Part shown: positions 34,598 to 42,523 of the stretch, piece after piece
Position numbering within the stretch: the stretch's first letter is position 1
How the letters are laid out: each line of letters begins with the position of its first letter
NCBI RefSeq assembly: GCF_017876405.1
Contig: NZ_JAGINW010000001.1
Span: 2,617,203 to 2,681,202, forward strand
Length of the DNA stretch: 64,000 nucleotides
Direction: 5' to 3'
From: Kibdelosporangium banguiense
Lineage (GTDB): Bacteria; Actinomycetota; Actinomycetes; Mycobacteriales; Pseudonocardiaceae
Program-made: the position numbers and the translations under genes
The notes under the pieces: generated by a model
What the model saw: the letters and a program-made list of their open reading frames with translations, nothing else
What the model was told of the DNA's origin: nothing
The model's database searches: none

Positions 34598-35615
34598 GTC
34601 GTCGCGCCGTGGCGGCGCAGGCGGAGCGGGGCGCTTGAGCGCCGGGGGAATACTCGGGTTCCGATCCGGGTTGCGCTCTGCAACAGGCGGCACTGGCAGC
34701 TGAGCCGACGGCTGGGGCAATTGCGCCGACGGCTGCGGCATCTGGGCGGACGGCTGGGGCGGGCGGCCCTTGCCGTTGGCCGGCGTTCGGCACGGGCATC
34801 TGCTGGGACGGCTGAGGGGCCGGCGGACGCTGTTGCGGCCGCGGCAGAACGCCTGAGTTCTGCGGTATGGGCAGTGCCGCGGAGCTCTGCTGACCCGGGG
34901 CCGGCATCGGGCGCGGGCCCGACGTGTGACCACGCGGAGAAGGCGGCACCTGGTATGTACCGGATGCTTGCGCAATCGGCCTCGGTGCGGGCTTTTGGCC
35001 GTTTTGCCCCTTCGTGGGCATTGGGCGCTGCCCCGTGGCATCCCTTGGCGGAGCCTCGCGCGGCGGCGTCTCCCGCTGCTGAACCTCTCGCTGGACAGCT
35101 TCACGCTGGGGAGCCTCGCGTGCCGGCTGGGCGGCACGACGGCCGTTGGCCGCAGGCCTGGTGCGCGGCGGCTGCTCGGCCCGTGGCGGCTCTGGCCGCT
35201 GTGGTTCCGGCCGCTGGGGCTCAGGGCGAAGCAGTTGCTGCGAGTGCTGCTCCGGGCGCGGCAACTGCTGTGAAAGCTGCTCCTGCCTGGGCGGCTGGGC
35301 CTGCCTGCGGGGTGCGGCGGCCCGTCGGGGCGGCTGCGGGGGCTGTACCGGTTCCGCCTCGCGTGCGGCCCGCTGCGGAGCTCGCTGCGGTGTCTGCGGC
35401 GCCTGGGCTACCCCGGTGACCTGGGGAATCGGGAGGTCAGTGCGGGAAGCATGCCGCTTGACCAGGTCCGAAACGCTGACGCCACCCGAGTCTTCCATTG
35501 ACCGTCTGCGACGGCGAGGCTGCTGGTCGGGTGACGCATCCTCGGTCGAGTGACGACTGCGGCGAGCACCGGTGCCGTACGGGCGATCGTCTTCGGGCAC
35601 CAGGTCTCCCTCCAA
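34401..35615 (-). pseudogene. Out-of-frame 5' part of the LCP gene (Pro/Gln/Arg-rich)
   Basis: A frame beginning at TTG 35615, or better at GTG 35600 after GGAGGGAG, encodes an acidic/basic start, SVSDLVKRHAS, and a long Pro-Gln-Arg-rich region. At about 34745-34800 the composition in this frame changes to Ala/Arg noise, while a neighbouring frame takes over with PPQPSAQMPQPSAQLPQPSAQ and runs on into the LCP protein. This indicates a one-base indel near the GC-rich run at about 34765-34775. It is either a real frameshift, a sequencing error, or, less likely, a recoding site. Together the full gene would span 32723-35600. Confidence 0.7.
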
Positions 35616-35814
35616 TCTCAGTCACGTCACGATATCAACACGGTCCCGCTTGTCCAGAAGCGCCGGGAGTTCCCAGTGTTGCAGACCGACAGTGGTCGTT
35701 GCCCAGCGATAGTACGGGCGGCGTCCACTTCTGACGACAGGCCGAGGACTATTGCTCACGTTCGGTACGCAGAATCGCGCAGGCAGCTAGGCCAAACGGG
35801 GGACTGAAGACGCC

Positions 35815-36699
35815 TTAGTGAGCCAGTGCCCTCGACTCCGTCACAGCCCGGCGGCCGGCCGCCGGCCCCGCCAGAAATGTCCGTCCGCCGACCCGATATG
35901 CGACAGCATTTCGGCCGGACTGTTTCGCGGTGTAGAGCAAGCCGTCGGCTTGGCGCAGCTGCCGTTCCGGCCCGGCGACCAGGCCCGGTGACGGCTCGTG
36001 GGTGATGCCGATACTGACTGTTACCCGCAGGCCGATCATGATCTTGGCCCACGGGTGGTTCTCGATCTTGATCCGGGCGGCCTCCGCCATCGCGACCGCG
36101 GCCGGGCCGTCCACACCGGGCAGGACCAGCGCGAACTCCTCGCCGCCGTACCGTGCGCAGAACGCGTCCCCGGGCAGGCCGTCCTGCAACAGCTCGACGA
36201 CGCGCTGCAACACACGGTCGCCGATCAAGTGCCCGAACGTGTCATTGACTTGTTTGAACCAGTCCAGGTCGACGAGCGCGATCGCCAGCCCGCCGGGCTT
36301 GTCCCGCCGCTCGTTGAGCAACGTGACCAGACGCTGGTCCAAGTAGCGACGGTTGTAACTGGCCGTCAGGCTGTCGCGGATGCTCTGCTCGCGAGCCTCC
36401 GCGTGTTCACGGCGCAACCGGTCGACTTCGCGGCGTAGTTGCTCGGGGATGCGCGGGGTCTCGGTCTTGTCCGCGTGCACGAGTTCAAGGGCGGAACGAA
36501 GGTGCTGATAGGCCTGCCGCCACTGGCCACGGGAGGCGAGCAGCGTGGCGATCGACTCGTGCAGCTGCACAAGGCTTGTGCCATCAGGCGTGTTCACTCC
36601 GCCTGTGTCCTCGTGCGCGGCCCACTCCGGCGGGTCTGACACGGGCTCAGGCTCGGCGATACCGCGTCCGAGTCCGGTCACCGCCTTCACCTCCCTCAT
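35815..36699 (-). CDS. Diguanylate cyclase (GGDEF) with helical N-terminus
   Basis: The 294-residue cytosolic protein has a short helical, TPR-like N-terminus (SLVQLHESIATLLASRGQWRQAYQHLRSALEL), a coiled linker, and a GGDEF domain with an active-type motif RYGGEEF (GGEEF at 185-189), so it should make c-di-GMP. The RxxD inhibitory site five residues upstream is absent. No membrane or sensor domain is seen. The ATG at 36699 is chosen over longer frames; a downstream GTG with GGAGG is possible. A tandem 11-bp repeat resembling a PHO box lies about 70-105 bases upstream. Confidence 0.85.
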   Translation of the reverse strand: MREVKAVTGLGRGIAEPEPVSDPPEWAAHEDTGGVNTPDGTSLVQLHESIATLLASRGQWRQAYQHLRSALELVHADKTETPRIPEQLRREVDRLRREHAEAREQSIRDSLTASYNRRYLDQRLVTLLNERRDKPGGLAIALVDLDWFKQVNDTFGHLIGDRVLQRVVELLQDGLPGDAFCARYGGEEFALVLPGVDGPAAVAMAEAARIKIENHPWAKIMIGLRVTVSIGITHEPSPGLVAGPERQLRQADGLLYTAKQSGRNAVAYRVGGRTFLAGPAAGRRAVTESRALAH

Positions 36700-36770
36700 G
36701 TACCTCTGTCGACCGGATGGCGGCTCGCCTTGAGACACTGAGGGCAGGTGTATGCAGATTTCCCTCGACT

Positions 36771-36804
36771 GGTTGACGAACGGTTGACGAACGGTTGCTC
36801 CAAC
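36771..36804 (-). repeat. Tandem 11-bp direct repeat upstream of the GGDEF gene
   Basis: On the minus strand GTTCGTCAACC occurs twice head to tail (36792-36782 and 36781-36771), with a partial third unit GTTGGAGCAACC. Period and GTTC start resemble a PHO box, but the usual GTTCA is GTTCG. It lies just upstream of the expected promoter of the diguanylate cyclase, close to the stop of the lipoprotein gene. Confidence 0.55.
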
Positions 36805-36838
36805 CCGGTGAAGGTGTGTGACACGTCTCGCAGCCGGG

Positions 36839-37285
36839 TCAGTTCTCCCGGAAGCACGGCATGAAGCCGTAAACAGCGCCATCGAGCACGACAACACGCT
36901 CGGAACCGATCTGGTCGCCGAGCACCTTGCCGTCCTTCGTGATCGTTAATGAGACAGCCACCACATACACGCTGCCGCGCGGTTTGCGGCCGGCTTCGGG
37001 CGACCAGTCCGGGTCCTGGCGAAGTGTTGCCATGGTCGGATCGACCGTGATGATGGCACCTTGCAGATCGCACAGCCGGTCGGTGTAGTCCGGATGTTGC
37101 GTCTTGCGAAGGAAATCCCGTTGGGCGGCGGCGCCCTCTTCGGCCGATTTGCCGAACTCGCTGAAATATCGGGCGATCAGCGCCTCATCGCCGAAATGGG
37201 CCGGGACCGGGCTGCCTGCGACTGTGGTTGAACAGGCGGTCGCGCAGCCCGCCGCCAGCGCGACCACCGCCAGGACAGCACGCAT
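36839..37285 (-). CDS. Small secreted lipoprotein
   Basis: The 148-residue protein has a short signal peptide with a lipobox, LAAGC or CATAC, around residues 12-18, so it is probably membrane-anchored outside the cytoplasm. The mature part has two Cys (RLCDLQG and FMPCFREN) that may pair. A strand-rich C-terminus reads GSVYVVAVSLTITKDGKVLG. No named family is recognised. It lies between dus and the GGDEF gene on the same strand, eight bases after dus. Confidence 0.75.
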   Translation of the reverse strand: MRAVLAVVALAAGCATACSTTVAGSPVPAHFGDEALIARYFSEFGKSAEEGAAAQRDFLRKTQHPDYTDRLCDLQGAIITVDPTMATLRQDPDWSPEAGRKPRGSVYVVAVSLTITKDGKVLGDQIGSERVVVLDGAVYGFMPCFREN

Positions 37286-37293
37286 GGCCGGCG

Positions 37294-38427
37294 TTATCCC
37301 CCGGAGTGCATGACATCGGCGCCGATCGGGACGGACCGGTCATCCGGATCGTCGAGCCAGCCCTCAGGCAGCGTGACCTTGCCCGGCGACCCCTGACGGC
37401 CGCGCGGGCCCTCAGCGTCGGCAGGGAAGGGGGCATCGTGGTCGAGCTGGGCGACCAGGTCCTCGATCTGGCCGACGGTGTCCACAAGCGCGAACTTCTG
37501 GCGCAGCTCGGAGCCGACCGGGAAACCCTTGAGGTACCAGGCCATGTGCTTGCGAAGGTCGCGGATGCCCTTGTCCTGGCCGAGATGGGCCTCCAGCAGC
37601 AGGGCGTGCCGGTGCAGGATCTCGCCGACCCGGCCCAGATTCGGGCCGTCCGGAATCGGCTCGCCCCGGAAAGCGGCCTGCAGTTCGGCGAAAAGCCAAG
37701 GCCGCCCAAGACATCCCCGGCCGACGACAACACCGTCGCACCCGGTCTCGTCGATCATCCTGATCGCGTCGCCCGCGCTGAAGATATCCCCGTTGCCCAG
37801 TACGGGAATAGTGGTGACGGCCTCCTTGAGCCGCGCGATCCTCGACCAGTCGGCCGTACCGGAATACCGCTGGGCAGCAGTCCGCGCATGCAACGCAACC
37901 GCTTGTGCCCCTTCAGCTTCGGCGATCCGCCCGGCATCCAGATAAGTCAGGTGCTCATCATCGATCCCGACCCGGAACTTGACTGTCACAGGCACATCCC
38001 CGGCAGCCTCGACCGCGGCCTTGACAATGTCCCCGAAAAGGCGGCGTTTGTAAGGAAGAGCGGCGCCGCCCCCCTTCTTGGTGACCTTCGGCACCGGGCA
38101 CCCGAAGTTCATGTCGATGTGGTCGGCCTTGTCCTCCCCGACAATGATCTTGGTGGCCTCAGCGATCGTCGCCGGGTCCACGCCGTAGAGCTGCAACGAC
38201 CGCGGGTGTTCGCCGGGCCCGAACGTGATCATGTGCATGGTCTTCTCGTCACGTTCGACGATTGCCCGCGCCGTGATCATCTCGCAGACATACAGGGAGG
38301 TGGGGCTGCCGAATTCCCGGCACAGCTGCCGGAACGCCACGTTTGTGATGCCCGCCATGGGGGCGAGCACAACAGCAGGATCGACCTCGTAAGGGCCAAT
38401 TTTCAACGACGGGGTTCCGGCAGTCAC
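37294..38427 (-). CDS. dusB: tRNA-dihydrouridine synthase
   Basis: The 377-residue flavoenzyme reduces uridines in tRNA to dihydrouridine. The FMN barrel starts with VLAPMAGITNVAFRQLCREFG, the catalytic Cys is Cys110 in MNFGCPVPKVTKKGGGAAL, and later motifs VALHARTAAQRYSGTADW and VLGNGDIFSAGDA are typical of DusB. It starts at GTG 38427. A nearly identical copy of codons 1 to about 111 lies 1047 bases away at 39142-39474. Synteny with LCP and phoU matches mycobacterial Rv0823c. Confidence 0.94.
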   Translation of the reverse strand: MTAGTPSLKIGPYEVDPAVVLAPMAGITNVAFRQLCREFGSPTSLYVCEMITARAIVERDEKTMHMITFGPGEHPRSLQLYGVDPATIAEATKIIVGEDKADHIDMNFGCPVPKVTKKGGGAALPYKRRLFGDIVKAAVEAAGDVPVTVKFRVGIDDEHLTYLDAGRIAEAEGAQAVALHARTAAQRYSGTADWSRIARLKEAVTTIPVLGNGDIFSAGDAIRMIDETGCDGVVVGRGCLGRPWLFAELQAAFRGEPIPDGPNLGRVGEILHRHALLLEAHLGQDKGIRDLRKHMAWYLKGFPVGSELRQKFALVDTVGQIEDLVAQLDHDAPFPADAEGPRGRQGSPGKVTLPEGWLDDPDDRSVPIGADVMHSGG

Positions 38428-38559
38428 GACATCAAGGCTAACCGGCTGGCCGGAGGTGTCGCCCGACGTGCGGTCAGGGGAAATTTCCGGTCACGGTTAC
38501 CCGGTCTTCGGCCTACCGTTCGCATCGGTCCGTTGTGCCGACTTTGTTGGGAGCGCGCC

Positions 38560-39111
38560 ATGGTTCGGCCGCGGGTCGAAGCCAGTGTCAACGCCGCGGG
38601 GTTCGGCCCATTGGTGGCCAGATGCCCACATCCCAACCGAGCGGTCAACGCATCTGCCTATTGGGCGTGGGTGGCCCTGCTGGCCATACTTCCCCTGTCC
38701 GCTGTGTTGCTCGCGATCACCGGACGGTTGGCGGACGAAGGCACGACGCCACAGTGGGGGGTGATCCTGCCGTTGAACGCGGTAGCGATCGCGCTGGGTG
38801 TTTTTCTCGCCGTTCGTGCGGTCGGCTGCGTGACCCGGCATGCCTTCTACCTGTATCCGCAGGGCTATCTTGTCGTGGCGCCCTCCGGGCGTGTGGGCCG
38901 GGCGGTGAAATGGGAGGACGTGGGGAGGATCGACCGATTCACGTTCCAATTCCGGATCGCCATCGTTGGCCTCGAACCGCGCGTCAGTTACAAGATCCAC
39001 CACGCCTTCGACCAACCCCGGCCCATCAAGTTCACCGAGCCCGTCGGCCGGGAAGTACTGGGACCACTCATCTGCAAACTGCACGCCGAGGCCAGTCGAT
39101 CGGCACGCTGA
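38560..39111 (+). CDS. Two-helix membrane protein with PH-like domain, paralogue A
   Basis: The 183-residue protein has two hydrophobic helices (VALLAILPLSAVLLAITG and VILPLNAVAIALGVFLAVRAV). They are followed by a compact beta-rich region HAFYLYPQGYLVVAPSGRVGRAVKWEDVGRID that resembles a bacterial PH (YdbT/YcxB-like) domain. ATG 38560 follows GGGAG. The protein at 40380-40937 is a paralogue with the same layout. Function unknown. Confidence 0.78.
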   Translation: MVRPRVEASVNAAGFGPLVARCPHPNRAVNASAYWAWVALLAILPLSAVLLAITGRLADEGTTPQWGVILPLNAVAIALGVFLAVRAVGCVTRHAFYLYPQGYLVVAPSGRVGRAVKWEDVGRIDRFTFQFRIAIVGLEPRVSYKIHHAFDQPRPIKFTEPVGREVLGPLICKLHAEASRSAR

Positions 39112-39141
39112 AGAGCGCGGACATTATCATCGTGTTGACTT

Positions 39142-39474
39142 CGGGCATCCGAAGTTCATGTCGATGTGGTCGGCCTTGTCCTCCCCGACAATGATCTTGG
39201 TGGCCTCAGCGATCGTCGCCGGGTCCACGCCGTAGAGCTGCAACGACCGCGGGTGTTCGCCGGGCCCGAACGTGATCATGTGCATGGTCTTCTCGTCACG
39301 TTCGACGATTGCCCGCGCCGTGATCATCTCGCAGACATACAGGGAGGTGGGGCTGCCGAATTCCCGGCACAGCTGCCGGAACGCCACGTTTGTGATGCCC
39401 GCCATGGGGGCGAGCACAACAGCAGGATCGACCTCGTAAGGGCCAATTTTCAACGACGGAGTTCCAGCAGTCAT
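39142..39474 (-). pseudogene. Duplicated 5' fragment of dusB
   Basis: This 333-base segment repeats 38095-38427 with only about four differences: one near the internal break, two near the start, and the start codon changed from GTG to ATG. The copy keeps the FMN-barrel start but ends at the catalytic Cys (MNFGCP) and then runs into unrelated codons and a stop at 39127. A functional enzyme is impossible. The near-identity points to a very recent duplication or to gene conversion with the intact gene. Confidence 0.92.
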
Positions 39475-39499
39475 GCCCACGGCTAATGGTTGCAGTCGT

Positions 39500-39519
39500 G
39501 GTGCTACCTTGGTAGTACC
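39500..39519. promoter_or_regulatory. Inverted repeat before the toxin-antitoxin genes
   Basis: GGTGCTACCTTGGTAGTACC is a near-perfect dyad (GGTNCTACC and its complement around TT), 20 bases before the antitoxin start. Ribbon-helix-helix antitoxins typically bind such repeats to autoregulate; that is inferred here. Confidence 0.6.
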
Positions 39520-39539
39520 GGACGAGCTATCATCGGGTC

Positions 39540-39860
39540 ATGGCGGTGGAGAAGTTGAGCGTGTCCCTTCCGGACATCGTCGCGGCGCGAGCTCGGCGAG
39601 CAGCTGACCGGGCAGGTGTGCCGTTGTCGGCGTGGCTGGCGCAAGCCGCTGAAGCTGCTGCGGATCTTGCCGAGGCTCAGGCCGCCGCACAGGAGTACGC
39701 GGCCAGGTTCGGTGAGCCGGATCCCGCTGAGCTGGCACAGATTCGTGCCCAGCTCGCGGAAGTGGGTGCCGGCTCGCCCGAGTCGCCGGAGGAGGCTTCG
39801 GCGCGTGCGGATGCTCTGGCCCGGCTTCTGGGATTGCCGAACGAAAGGCGAGCCGGTTGA
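39540..39860 (+). CDS. Ribbon-helix-helix-like antitoxin
   Basis: The 106-residue protein begins EKLSVSLPDIVAARARRAADRAGVPLSAWLAQAAEAA, a pattern of RHH/CopG-type DNA-binding antitoxins. A long Ala/Glu-rich helical tail probably wraps the toxin. Its stop overlaps the TTG start of the PIN-domain toxin (TTGA). An inverted repeat lies just upstream. The pair is VapBC-like. Confidence 0.82.
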   Translation: MAVEKLSVSLPDIVAARARRAADRAGVPLSAWLAQAAEAAADLAEAQAAAQEYAARFGEPDPAELAQIRAQLAEVGAGSPESPEEASARADALARLLGLPNERRAG

Positions 39861-40249
39861 GTGCTCGTGGTCTGATCTTGGATGCCGGTGCGCTGATCCA
39901 CGTCGAAGGCAATCCCAGGGGACGCGTCTATGGGGCATGCCGTGATGCTCTTGATGCGGGAACACCTGCGCTGCTGCCAACAGTCGTACTCGCACAGGTA
40001 TGGCGGGCGAGTCCAAGGCAGGCCCCGGTCTCGATGCTCCGCCGGATGTGCCGACCCGTCCCGTTCACCGAGGATGTCGCGGAAGCAGTCGGCCGCTTGC
40101 TCGCGTTGGCTGGAACGGCCGACGTTGTCGACGCAGCCGTTGTCATTGCCGCGATCAGCCACGGCGGCGCGGTACTGACCTCGGATCCCGGTGACCTTGG
40201 GAAACTCGCGGACGCCGCTGGTGTACAGATACCGCTGATCACCGTCTGA
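39857..40249 (+). CDS. PIN-domain toxin (VapC-like)
   Basis: The 130-residue protein has the PIN nuclease layout: Asp9 in LILDAGALI, an acidic patch Asp89/Asp92 in TADVVDAAVV, and Asp110 in LTSDPGDL. The usual Glu near residue 45 is replaced by VVLAQVWR, as in some actinobacterial PIN families. Such toxins cut tRNA or rRNA. Translation starts at TTG 39857, overlapping the antitoxin stop. The module sits between a dus fragment and paralogue B. Confidence 0.83.
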   Translation: MSARGLILDAGALIHVEGNPRGRVYGACRDALDAGTPALLPTVVLAQVWRASPRQAPVSMLRRMCRPVPFTEDVAEAVGRLLALAGTADVVDAAVVIAAISHGGAVLTSDPGDLGKLADAAGVQIPLITV

Positions 40250-40379
40250 TCGTTGTTGCCCTCTCCGGCGAAGATGAGGTGTGGTCTTGCCGGCAGGCTG
40301 ATCGGAGGTGTCGGCTGGTGCGCGGTCAAGGGGAAATCTCCGGTCACGGTTTGCCGGGCTTCGGCCTACCGTTCGCACC

Positions 40380-40937
40380 ATGACCACGGATGTGCCGCTT
40401 CGGGTCCAGGCCGGTGCGGAGAAGGCCGGATTCGGCCCGTTGACAGCCAAGTTCCTCCACCCCAACGGTCGGGTGTACGCGATCGTCTATGGCGGCTGGG
40501 CGTTCATGCTGATCGTGTACCCCGTGATCATGCTCGCGGTCATGATCGGAGGGCCTTCGGCGGGAGCACGATGGGCGGTTGCGTTGCCGGCCGTCGCCGT
40601 GCTGGCCGCGTTGGGTGTTCTCCTTGCCCGCCAGGCGATCGGTTCGGTGAACCGGCGTGCTTTCTATCTGTACCCGCAGGGCTATATCGCCACAGCGGCC
40701 TCCGGACGTGTGGTCCGGGTGGTGAACTGGCGGGACGTGTCCCGGATAGAGGGGGCGGGTCCGGGACTCACGATGCAGGTCCGAGCCGGGCTGTTCGGCA
40801 AGGTGCGCAACGTCTGCCTGATCCGCCATCACCGGGGCAAGGGCAGGCCCATCAGGTTCACTGAGATCGCCGACCGGGCGACGGTGGCACCGCTTGCCTA
40901 CCGACTGCATGCCCAGGCCATCCATCAGGAAAGCTAG
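40380..40937 (+). CDS. Two-helix membrane protein with PH-like domain, paralogue B
   Basis: The 185-residue protein matches paralogue A in order and motifs: NAAGFGPL/KAGFGPL N-terminus, two helices, then RRAFYLYPQGYIATAASGRVVRVVNWRDVSRIE and RPIRFTEIADR. Identity is clearly lower than for the nearby dus copies. About 70 bases upstream of each gene are also closely similar (38450-38525 and 40300-40378), including the shared GGCCTACCGTTCGCA, so the promoters share descent. Function unknown. Confidence 0.78.
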   Translation: MTTDVPLRVQAGAEKAGFGPLTAKFLHPNGRVYAIVYGGWAFMLIVYPVIMLAVMIGGPSAGARWAVALPAVAVLAALGVLLARQAIGSVNRRAFYLYPQGYIATAASGRVVRVVNWRDVSRIEGAGPGLTMQVRAGLFGKVRNVCLIRHHRGKGRPIRFTEIADRATVAPLAYRLHAQAIHQES

Positions 40938-41027
40938 CCAGCGGCTTTCCAGTGGAGCCGTTCGTCGTCGACCGCGGGCACAAACCCGTGGCCGGTGCCA
41001 GCCGCCACCTTTCGCACGCCGGACAAT

Positions 41028-41060
41028 TCGGGCCGGGCACCCGTGGGTGGCCCGGCCCGA
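41028..41060. terminator. GC-rich hairpin after the sortase gene
   Basis: TCGGGCCGGGC (41028-41038) pairs perfectly with GCCCGGCCCGA (41050-41060) across an 11-base loop that can fold further. It lies between the convergent paralogue B and sortase genes. Confidence 0.75.
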
Positions 41061-41069
41061 GGTTTGGTG

Positions 41070-41690
41070 CTACGCGGCGAGTTTGGCGTAGACGATGATG
41101 TTGTCCTTGTAGCTGTGGGCGGCTTTGTCGAAGGCGCCGCCACAGGTGATCAGTCTGAGTTCGGATTCGGTTGTGGTGCCGAAGATCGCTTCTTCGGGGA
41201 GCTGCTCTTTGGGGACCTGCTGGGTGCGGGTGGCCACGAAGCGGAGGTCTTGGCCGTCGGCGCGTTTGACGAAGATCTCGTCGCCGGCCTTCAGTTCGTG
41301 CAGCTTGTAGAAGATGCCTGGCTTCTGGTTTCCGTCGACGTGCCCAAGCAGGATCGAGGGGCCGGGGTCGCCTGGCACCTGGCTGTGCTTGTACCAGGCG
41401 GCCTGCATCGGCTGGTCGACCGACGGCACTTCGATGGCCCTGGCCTTGTTGAGGCCGACTGCTACCAGGGTTGATTCGGCGCTGATCTTGGGGATGCGCA
41501 CGTTTGTCGGAATCGGCCTGCCGTCCTTCGCGGACGCCTCGGCCGGGGTGGCCACAGTGGACTCCGACTGCGTGGTCACCGGCGGCGGCGCGCTGGTCGC
41601 GGTGTCGGCCGGGCTGGTGCCACAGGCGGCCAGGACCAGGGTCAGAGTGGCCGCGACCAGGCCGCGGCCGCCCCAGGACTTGAGCGACAT
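41070..41690 (-). CDS. Class F sortase, lipobox N-terminus
   Basis: The 206-residue protein has the sortase fold with His117 in LLGHVDG and catalytic Cys183 in RLITCGGAF. The short, compact domain and the motif IPKISAESTLVAVGL are of the actinobacterial class F type. The N-terminus ends in LAAC (Cys23), so it may be a lipoprotein rather than a simple membrane anchor. The position usually supplying the catalytic Arg reads HSYKDNIIVYA, with Lys195. Its ATG overlaps the stop of the upstream gene (TGATG). Confidence 0.87.
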   Translation of the reverse strand: MSLKSWGGRGLVAATLTLVLAACGTSPADTATSAPPPVTTQSESTVATPAEASAKDGRPIPTNVRIPKISAESTLVAVGLNKARAIEVPSVDQPMQAAWYKHSQVPGDPGPSILLGHVDGNQKPGIFYKLHELKAGDEIFVKRADGQDLRFVATRTQQVPKEQLPEEAIFGTTTESELRLITCGGAFDKAAHSYKDNIIVYAKLAA

Positions 41691-42523
41691 CAGATCGAGA
41701 ACTGGGCGGTGGCGCCGCCACCGGTCTCGATCTTGCCCTTCGGCTTCAGAACGGTCTTGCGCCGCACGTCATCTGCTGTCGGCGGCTTGGCCTGGACCGG
41801 GGCGTCAGGGGTCACGGTGAAGGTGGCGGTCAGCTTGTCGGTGCCGCAGGTGGCTGTGGCCGTGTGCTGGCCCACAGTCGCGTCCTTCTTCACGAAGCCA
41901 CCCATCGCGCTGACGTTGTCCTCGTCGTACCGGGAGCCGGACACCAGGTCGATGGCCTCCGACGCGAACCCGGAAACCTTGCCCTCCGGGCAGAACACGA
42001 CGATCACGACGAGGCTGCCACGGGCAGCGCTGCTCGGCTCGACCGCGATCTCGCCCTTGGCGGGCGCCGGGGCGGGCTCCAGGTCCTTGATCTTCTTGTC
42101 GGCCGCCGCGATCGCCTTCTCGGCGCTCTCGGCCGCGCGGTCCGAGCGGGACAGGGTCTGCGCCGCCTTGACCCGGAGGTCGGTGGTCCACTCCAGGCTC
42201 TTGTCGTCGAGGAACGCCTGCATGTCCTGCCGCATCGTCGCTGCCTCGGACTTCACCTTCACCGCGGCTTGCTTGGCCTTCTTGGCCTCATCCTGGGTCT
42301 TGGCCTTCGCCACGGCGGTCGTGGCTTCGGCCGCGTCCTTCTCGAGCTGGTCGGCGCGCTTGATGAACGCGTCCAGCCGCTCCTGCAGGGTCTCTTTGTT
42401 CTGCTGCTGCTCGGCGGCGGGTGCGCCGGGCGGGGTGGCGGCCAACGCGGCCGGCGCCACCAGCACAGCGGCGGAAACGCTGACGAGCACGGCGCGCGAC
42501 AGTACGCCCAAGGATCTCTTCAA
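41690..42523 (-). CDS. Secreted coiled-coil protein coupled to the sortase
   Basis: The 277-residue product, read from TTG 42523 after GGGGAG, has a signal peptide (LVSVSAAVLVAPAALAA) and a long charged, Lys/Ala/Glu-rich coiled coil (about 35-150). A beta-rich C-terminal domain has Cys in VVFCPEG and TATCGTDK. The end, KPKGKIETGGGATAQFSI, lacks the hydrophobic helix and basic tail of a sorting signal, although IETGG faintly recalls one. It may be a sortase partner rather than a substrate. An earlier in-frame start at 42613 is less likely. Confidence 0.75.
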   Translation of the reverse strand: MKRSLGVLSRAVLVSVSAAVLVAPAALAATPPGAPAAEQQQNKETLQERLDAFIKRADQLEKDAAEATTAVAKAKTQDEAKKAKQAAVKVKSEAATMRQDMQAFLDDKSLEWTTDLRVKAAQTLSRSDRAAESAEKAIAAADKKIKDLEPAPAPAKGEIAVEPSSAARGSLVVIVVFCPEGKVSGFASEAIDLVSGSRYDEDNVSAMGGFVKKDATVGQHTATATCGTDKLTATFTVTPDAPVQAKPPTADDVRRKTVLKPKGKIETGGGATAQFSI

